Positions 59,462 through 64,000 of a DNA stretch of 64,000 nt are shown here, one piece after another. Under the pieces are notes generated by a model. The model had not been told where the DNA came from. It ran no database searches and was given only the letters and a program-made list of their open reading frames with translations. The position numbers were made by a program, and so were the translations under genes. Numbering within the stretch: position 1 is the first letter of the stretch; each line of letters starts with the position of its first letter. The stretch comes from Verrucomicrobiota bacterium (GTDB lineage Bacteria > Verrucomicrobiota > Verrucomicrobiia > Opitutales > Opitutaceae). The DNA lies in assembly GCA_016222805.1 (NCBI GenBank), contig JACRQG010000005.1, forward strand, positions 105,645 through 169,644, read 5' to 3'.

Positions 59462-61861
59462 GTGCAACCGTCGCGACGTCACCTCCCGAGGACCCCTGGA
59501 ATCCGTCACGGGCGCAGGCTGGCTTCATTCGGAGCAGCGGGCTGGTTGATACTGGTGGGGGCGTCCTGGAGCCAGACTCCGCCCGCCCCGGTCCCGTCCA
59601 CCCCGGCGGGCGGTTATGCCGGTTCCCAGAGCTGCCGCGCCTGCCACGAGCGATTCTACGACCTCTGGTCAACGTCGCACCACGGTCTCGCCATGCAGCC
59701 ATACACGCCCGAGCTGGCCCGCCAGCGGCTCACGCCGCAGCCCGAGCCGGTGGCGGTCGGTCGCGTCACCTACCAGGCGTTTCCCGAAAAGCAGGTCGTG
59801 ATCGAGAAGGGCCCCGCGGGCGAGAAGAGCTACCGGATCGAGCACACGATGGGCGGGAAGAACGTGTTCTATTTCCTCACGCCCACGGAGCGCGGGCGGC
59901 TGCAGGTCCTGCCGATCGCCTACGATGTGAACCGCCGCGCGTGGATCGACACGTCGGCGAGCGCGGTGCGCCATTTCGGGGACGCCACGGCCGACGCCCC
60001 GATCGAGTGGACGAACCCCGTCTACACCTTCAACACCTCGTGCCTCGGCTGCCACGTGAGCCAGCTGGCGCGCAACTACGACCCCGCGACGGACACCTAC
60101 CGCACGAAGTGGGGCGAGCCGGGCATCAACTGCGAGACCTGCCACGGGCCCTCCGCCGAGCATGTGCGGCTCGCGCGCGCCCTTCCCCCCGGCGCTCCGA
60201 TGCCCGACCCCAAGCTCATCGTCGCCCGCAAGCTCACCCCCGAACAGACCAACGCCACCTGCGGGAGCTGCCACGCCAAGTTGTCGCCCCTCACCGAACA
60301 TCTCCCTCCCGGGGAGCGTTTCTTCGATCACTTCAACCTCTCCACGCTCGAGGATCCCGATTTCTACCCGGACGGCCGCGACCTCGGGGAAAACTTCACG
60401 ATGACCACGTGGCGGCTCAGCCCGTGCCTGAAGTCGGGCCAGATCGACTGCGTCGACTGCCACACGTCGAGCGGCCGTTACAAATTCCGCCAGGGCAACC
60501 CCAACGCCGCCTGCCTGCCCTGCCATGAGAAACACGTGAACAACGCCGCCGCGCATTCGCACCATCCGGCGGAGAGCGAGGGCGCGCGGTGCGTCGCCTG
60601 CCACATGCCGAAAACCGAGTTCGGCCGCATGCACCGGAGCGATCACTCGATGCGGCCTCCCGCCCCGGCCGCCACCCTCGCCTTCAAGTCCCCCAACGCC
60701 TGCAACATGTGCCACATGGACAAGGACGCCGCCTGGGCGGACAAGCACGTGCGCGAATGGCGCACGCGGGACTACCAGGCCCCGATCCTGCTCCGCGGCG
60801 GCTGGATCGCGGCGGCGCGCAAGGGCGACTGGTCGAAGTTGGCGGAGATGATCCGTTACCTCGGCTCCAAGGACCGCGAGGAGATCTGGTCCGCGTCGTT
60901 GCTCCGGCTGTTGCGGTCGTGCGACCGCGAGGAGAAATGGCCGGCCATCCTCGCGTGCCTCACGGATTCCTCCCCGTTGGTCCGCGCCGCCGCGGTCGAG
61001 GCGCTCGGCGATCGCATCCGCCCCGACACCCTCGCTCCGCTCCTCGCCGCCGCCGGCGACGAGTACCGCCTCGTGCGCACCCGGGCCGGGGCCGCCTTGT
61101 CGGCGGTGCCGTTGGGCAGCCTGCCGTCCGCCGACCGCCGCGTCGCCGAGGCCGCGACCCAGGAGTACCTGCGGACGCTGCGGGCGCGTCCCGACGACTC
61201 CGCGTCACGCTACAACCTTGGCAATTTTTACCTGGAACGGCAGGACTACGCGCGTGCGGTGGAGGAGTTCAGCGCGGCGAGCCGGCTCCAGCCGCTCAGT
61301 CTCGCGCCCCTGGCCAACCAGGCGCTCGCCTATGCCGCCACCGGGGACAATCCCCGGGCCGAGGCGAGCCTGCGGGCCGCCCTGAAACTGGATCCCGCCC
61401 ATGCCGGCGTGAACCTCAACCTCGGCATGCTGCTCGCCGAGCTCGGCCGCCTGCGCGAGGCGGAACAGGCCTTCCGCACCGCCGCCAAGAGCGACCCGCA
61501 GTCGGCCGCGGCCGCCTACAATCTGGGTGTGCTGCTCTGCCGCGATCGTCCGGCCGAGGGCATCGAGTGGTGCCGGCGCGCCGCCACGCTGCGCCCGCAG
61601 GATGCGCGGTATGGCTACACGCTGGGTTTCTTCCTCCACCAGCAGGGCCGCACGGCAGAGGCAGTGACGGCGTTGCAGGCCGTCATCGACCGCCAACCCT
61701 CGTCCTCCGAGGCCTACGTGCTCCTCGCCAGCATCCACGAACGTGCGAACCGGTGGGCGGAGGCCCGCACTGTCTACCAGCGGGCCGTCGCCAACCCGCA
61801 GATCCCCGAACCCGAGCGGTTCCAGTTCCTGGCCCGCGAGCGCCAGTTGCCGCTGCGGTGA
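59462..61861 (+). CDS. octahaem c-type cytochrome fused to HEAT-like and TPR repeats
   Basis: 799 residues from a GTG start, with a signal/anchor segment (about 20-37). Eight CxxCH haem motifs begin at residues 58, 194, 224, 267, 330, 351, 377 and 414. Residues about 450-555 look like HEAT-type helical repeats, and about 565-790 form at least six tetratricopeptide repeats. The haem part resembles cytochrome c554/NrfA-like multihaem cytochromes; the TPR part implies a protein-binding role. It is periplasmic, and electron donor and acceptor are unknown. The sulfatase gene follows after 61 bases. A purine-rich GGGAG precedes the GTG, unusual in this window. Confidence 0.85.
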   Translation: MQPSRRHLPRTPGIRHGRRLASFGAAGWLILVGASWSQTPPAPVPSTPAGGYAGSQSCRACHERFYDLWSTSHHGLAMQPYTPELARQRLTPQPEPVAVGRVTYQAFPEKQVVIEKGPAGEKSYRIEHTMGGKNVFYFLTPTERGRLQVLPIAYDVNRRAWIDTSASAVRHFGDATADAPIEWTNPVYTFNTSCLGCHVSQLARNYDPATDTYRTKWGEPGINCETCHGPSAEHVRLARALPPGAPMPDPKLIVARKLTPEQTNATCGSCHAKLSPLTEHLPPGERFFDHFNLSTLEDPDFYPDGRDLGENFTMTTWRLSPCLKSGQIDCVDCHTSSGRYKFRQGNPNAACLPCHEKHVNNAAAHSHHPAESEGARCVACHMPKTEFGRMHRSDHSMRPPAPAATLAFKSPNACNMCHMDKDAAWADKHVREWRTRDYQAPILLRGGWIAAARKGDWSKLAEMIRYLGSKDREEIWSASLLRLLRSCDREEKWPAILACLTDSSPLVRAAAVEALGDRIRPDTLAPLLAAAGDEYRLVRTRAGAALSAVPLGSLPSADRRVAEAATQEYLRTLRARPDDSASRYNLGNFYLERQDYARAVEEFSAASRLQPLSLAPLANQALAYAATGDNPRAEASLRAALKLDPAHAGVNLNLGMLLAELGRLREAEQAFRTAAKSDPQSAAAAYNLGVLLCRDRPAEGIEWCRRAATLRPQDARYGYTLGFFLHQQGRTAEAVTALQAVIDRQPSSSEAYVLLASIHERANRWAEARTVYQRAVANPQIPEPERFQFLARERQLPLR

Positions 61862-61922
61862 CGCGGAACTGCGGCGCACACGCCGCTTGACGTCGTCCCG
61901 CCCGCCCGTGCCACTTGTGCCG

Positions 61923-63506
61923 ATGAAAGTCCGCCCCTTCCCCGCGCTGCTTCTCCTGTTGACCGCCACCGTCGGCACGGCCGCCCCGGCCAAGCGCCCC
62001 AACATCCTCTTCATCTTCTCCGACGACCACGCGCAGCATGCCATCAGCGCCTATGGCTCGAAGGTGAACCAGACGCCGCACCTCGATCGCCTCGCGGCCG
62101 CGGGTGTGCGCTTCAACCACTGCTTCGTCACCAACTCCATCTGCACGCCGAGCCGCGCGGTGGTGCTGACCGGCAAGTACTCCCACGCCAACGGCACGCC
62201 GGTCTTCAACGTCTTCGACGGCTCGCAGCCCAACGTCGCGAAGCTGCTGCAGGCCGCCGGATATCACACCGGCATGATCGGCAAGTGGCACCTCGGCAGC
62301 ATGCCGACGGGCTTTGACCGCTGGATCATTTTGCCCGGCCAGGGCGTGTACTTCGATCCCGACTTCCTCACGCCGCACGGCCGCGTGACCGTCAAGGGCC
62401 ATGTCTCGCCGGTCACCACGCAGCTCGGCCTCGAGTTCCTGGAGACGCGCCCCAAGGACAAGCCCTTCTTCCTGATGCTGCACCACAAGGCGCCGCACCG
62501 CGCCTGGGAACCGGACCCGAAGAACAAGGCACTCTTCAAGGACCGCGTCATTCCCGAGCCCGCCACGCTCTGGGACGACTACGCCACACGCCCGGCCGCC
62601 CTGCCGGAAAACCAGCAGACCGTCGCCAAGGACCTCACCCGGCGCGACCTCAAGCTCGACCCGCCCGCCGACCTTGCGCCCGGGCCGGAGCGCCAGAAAT
62701 GGCTCAACGCGAAACCGATGGAGCTGGAGGTGACGCAACCCGACGGGAGCAAACGCACGCTCCGCGGCCGCGAGCTCGTGCAGTGGAAATACCAGCGGTA
62801 CATGCAGGACTACCTGGCCTGCGTGCAGGGCGTGGATGACAGCGTCGGCGAGGTGCTCGCCTACCTCGATCGCACCGGCCTGGCCAAGGATACCGTGGTG
62901 ATCTACAGCTCCGACAACGGCTGGTATCTCGGCGACCTCGGGATGTACGACAAGCGCTTCATGTACGAACCGGGCCTGCACATCCCGCTCCTCGTCCGCG
63001 GCCCGGGCGTCAAGGCCGGCGCCACCACCGATCTCTTCGCGCTCAACGCCGACTTCGCCCCGACCTTCCTGGAGCTGGCCGGCCTGCCGGTGCCCGGCGA
63101 CATGCACGGCAAGTCGCTCGTGCCGATCCTGCGCGGCGAAAAACCCGCCGCCTGGCGCACCTCGGCGTATTACCGCTATTACCACGATCCGGGGCACCAC
63201 AACACGCGGGCCCACTACGGCGTCCGCACAGCCACCCACAAGCTGATCCACTACTGGAAGAAGGACGCGTGGGAGCTGTACGACCTCACCCGCGATCCCA
63301 CCGAGCAGAAGAACCTGATCCTGGACCCGGCGCAGGCCCCGCGCATCGCGGAGCTGAAGACGGAGCTCCGGCGGCTGCAGCAGGAACTCGGCGACACCGG
63401 CCAGTTCGCCAACGAGATCCCGCGCGACGGCGTCGACGCTCCGGTCAACGTGCCGCGCCTCGGCGAAAAATCGGTCAAGGACGCAATCGCAAGCGCCCGG
63501 CCGTAG
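61923..63506 (+). CDS. secreted type I sulfatase
   Basis: 527 residues with a signal peptide (1-20). The formylglycine motif C74-TPSR lies in SICTPSRAVVLTGK, with metal ligands from FSDDH (33-37) and a late DNG (SSDNGWYLGD); GKWHLG is conserved. It hydrolyses sulfate esters, most likely of carbohydrates (GlcNAc-6-sulfatase / mucin-desulfating type by overall motif), in the periplasm or outside. It needs a formylglycine-generating or anaerobic sulfatase-maturing enzyme not seen in this window. The ATG at 61923 gives the signal peptide start. Confidence 0.88.
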   Translation: MKVRPFPALLLLLTATVGTAAPAKRPNILFIFSDDHAQHAISAYGSKVNQTPHLDRLAAAGVRFNHCFVTNSICTPSRAVVLTGKYSHANGTPVFNVFDGSQPNVAKLLQAAGYHTGMIGKWHLGSMPTGFDRWIILPGQGVYFDPDFLTPHGRVTVKGHVSPVTTQLGLEFLETRPKDKPFFLMLHHKAPHRAWEPDPKNKALFKDRVIPEPATLWDDYATRPAALPENQQTVAKDLTRRDLKLDPPADLAPGPERQKWLNAKPMELEVTQPDGSKRTLRGRELVQWKYQRYMQDYLACVQGVDDSVGEVLAYLDRTGLAKDTVVIYSSDNGWYLGDLGMYDKRFMYEPGLHIPLLVRGPGVKAGATTDLFALNADFAPTFLELAGLPVPGDMHGKSLVPILRGEKPAAWRTSAYYRYYHDPGHHNTRAHYGVRTATHKLIHYWKKDAWELYDLTRDPTEQKNLILDPAQAPRIAELKTELRRLQQELGDTGQFANEIPRDGVDAPVNVPRLGEKSVKDAIASARP

Positions 63507-63580
63507 CCACCGTAAACCGTAGTCGTGCGGGAACGCAGCGACAGCGTCGCCCGCAACCGCTCACCGGCCGCCGGGGGAAC

Positions 63581-64000
63581 TCAGTTCTCCGGCGGCTCCA
63601 GGTTGAAGCGATGGCTCTCGTCCACCACGTGGGTGATTTTCAGGTCGTAGCCGATGTCGAGGTCGATCCAGGCGCGTACCGGCTGGCCCTGGCGTAGTGC
63701 GGGTTTGAACTTCGCCCCGCTCGCGACGCGGTGGATCAGGTCGGCGTAGTCGGGGGGCAGCAGCTCGGGCAGGGTCACGCGGCTGGTCGAACCATCCTTC
63801 TCCACGATCATGCCGACGCGTGAATGGGCGTGCAGGTACGCTCCGCCCGACGCCAGGCGCTGCGCCAGCTCCTCGAGCAGCGGACCACTGCGGTGCAGTT
63901 CGGGCTGGCGGTCCACGTCGTTGAGGGAGTGCAGGCGGTTGTCGCGTTCGGGGAACTGCACCGGAAACTGGATCGCCAGGGCCAGCGGCCGGCCGTCGCG
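63581..64000 (-). CDS. 3' end of a TonB C-terminal-like protein (partial at window edge)
   Basis: The frame is open to the window edge, so at least 139 C-terminal residues are visible and the true start lies beyond base 64000. The segment ASGAKFKPALRQGQPVRAWIDLDI resembles the C-terminal TonB fold (PA..G.PV..W), and the preceding LLPPDYADLIHRV helix fits. If correct it is an energy transducer for TonB-dependent receptors. A GTG at 63961 could start a shorter product, but the upstream residues read as coding. Moderate confidence in the family. Confidence 0.5.
   Translation of the reverse strand, partial: RDGRPLALAIQFPVQFPERDNRLHSLNDVDRQPELHRSGPLLEELAQRLASGGAYLHAHSRVGMIVEKDGSTSRVTLPELLPPDYADLIHRVASGAKFKPALRQGQPVRAWIDLDIGYDLKITHVVDESHRFNLEPPEN

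Noticed and set aside
59462-59500. Frameshifted upstream extension of the cytochrome gene
   Set aside because: The GTG start with GGGAG before it gives a normal signal segment, and no coding-like sequence is seen further upstream in frame.

Overview
This is a GC-rich stretch of bacterial chromosome that most resembles a verrucomicrobium, probably of the family Opitutaceae. That placement is an inference. It rests on two very large TonB-dependent receptors with a carboxypeptidase-like N-terminal domain, a VPDSG-CTERM-type sorting tail, secreted proteins carrying immunoglobulin-like, lamin-tail and CotH domains, sulfatase and Asp-box (sialidase-type) proteins, and start codons that almost all lack a Shine-Dalgarno sequence. 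No rRNA, tRNA, CRISPR array, prophage or transposase gene was seen.

Layout. 0-8 kb holds housekeeping and single genes: a PagL-like lipid A deacylase, a PLP decarboxylase with a small Cys-rich protein upstream, a secreted alpha/beta hydrolase, thymidine kinase, a lactonase gene broken by an internal deletion, and the two-gene 2-oxoacid:ferredoxin oxidoreductase korAB. 8.5-20.3 kb is a cell-surface locus: an Ig-domain protein, a CotH kinase, a 1598-residue lamin-tail/CotH protein, then in tight series a VTC-type polyphosphate polymerase, a DUF4956 membrane protein and an HlyD-like adaptor. 20.3-23.2 kb has a small membrane protein, an intact secreted lactonase and a VPDSG-CTERM-type protein with a good intrinsic terminator.

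23.2-39.7 kb is a carbohydrate or sugar-acid utilisation locus. Seven minus-strand genes (HpcH/HpaI aldolase, FAD-dependent oxidoreductase, Asp-box protein, MFS transporter, two related beta-propeller glycosidase-like proteins and a TonB-dependent receptor) run away from a divergent GntR-LacI-type regulator; a second TonB-dependent receptor lies beyond it. Matching 17-base palindromes precede the regulator/aldolase promoter and the first receptor, and a weaker copy precedes the second, which suggests one small regulon. A six-copy 33-base tandem repeat sits inside the operon and stays open as an 11-residue repeat. coaD and a sugar-phosphate-isomerase-like gene follow.

41.6-56 kb is the most striking region: a nine-gene, nearly gap-free minus-strand operon (dihydropyrimidinase, a dihydropyrimidine-dehydrogenase-like flavoprotein, SsnA, YgeY, a threonine-synthase-like PLP enzyme, molybdenum hydroxylase large and 2Fe-2S subunits, YgeW carbamoyltransferase, a second PLP enzyme) facing a carbamate kinase. 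It parallels the E. coli ygeW-ygeX-ygeY-hyuA-yqeA-ygfK-ssnA-xdhD set tied to anaerobic purine/urate breakdown, but with a different flavoprotein, split molybdenum-enzyme subunits and no FAD subunit. The likely logic is ring opening, transfer of a ureido carbon to carbamoyl phosphate, and ATP production by carbamate kinase.

56-64 kb carries two divergent Asp-box proteins, an eight-haem cytochrome c fused to TPR repeats, a sulfatase, and the 3' end of a TonB-C-terminal-like gene cut by the window edge.
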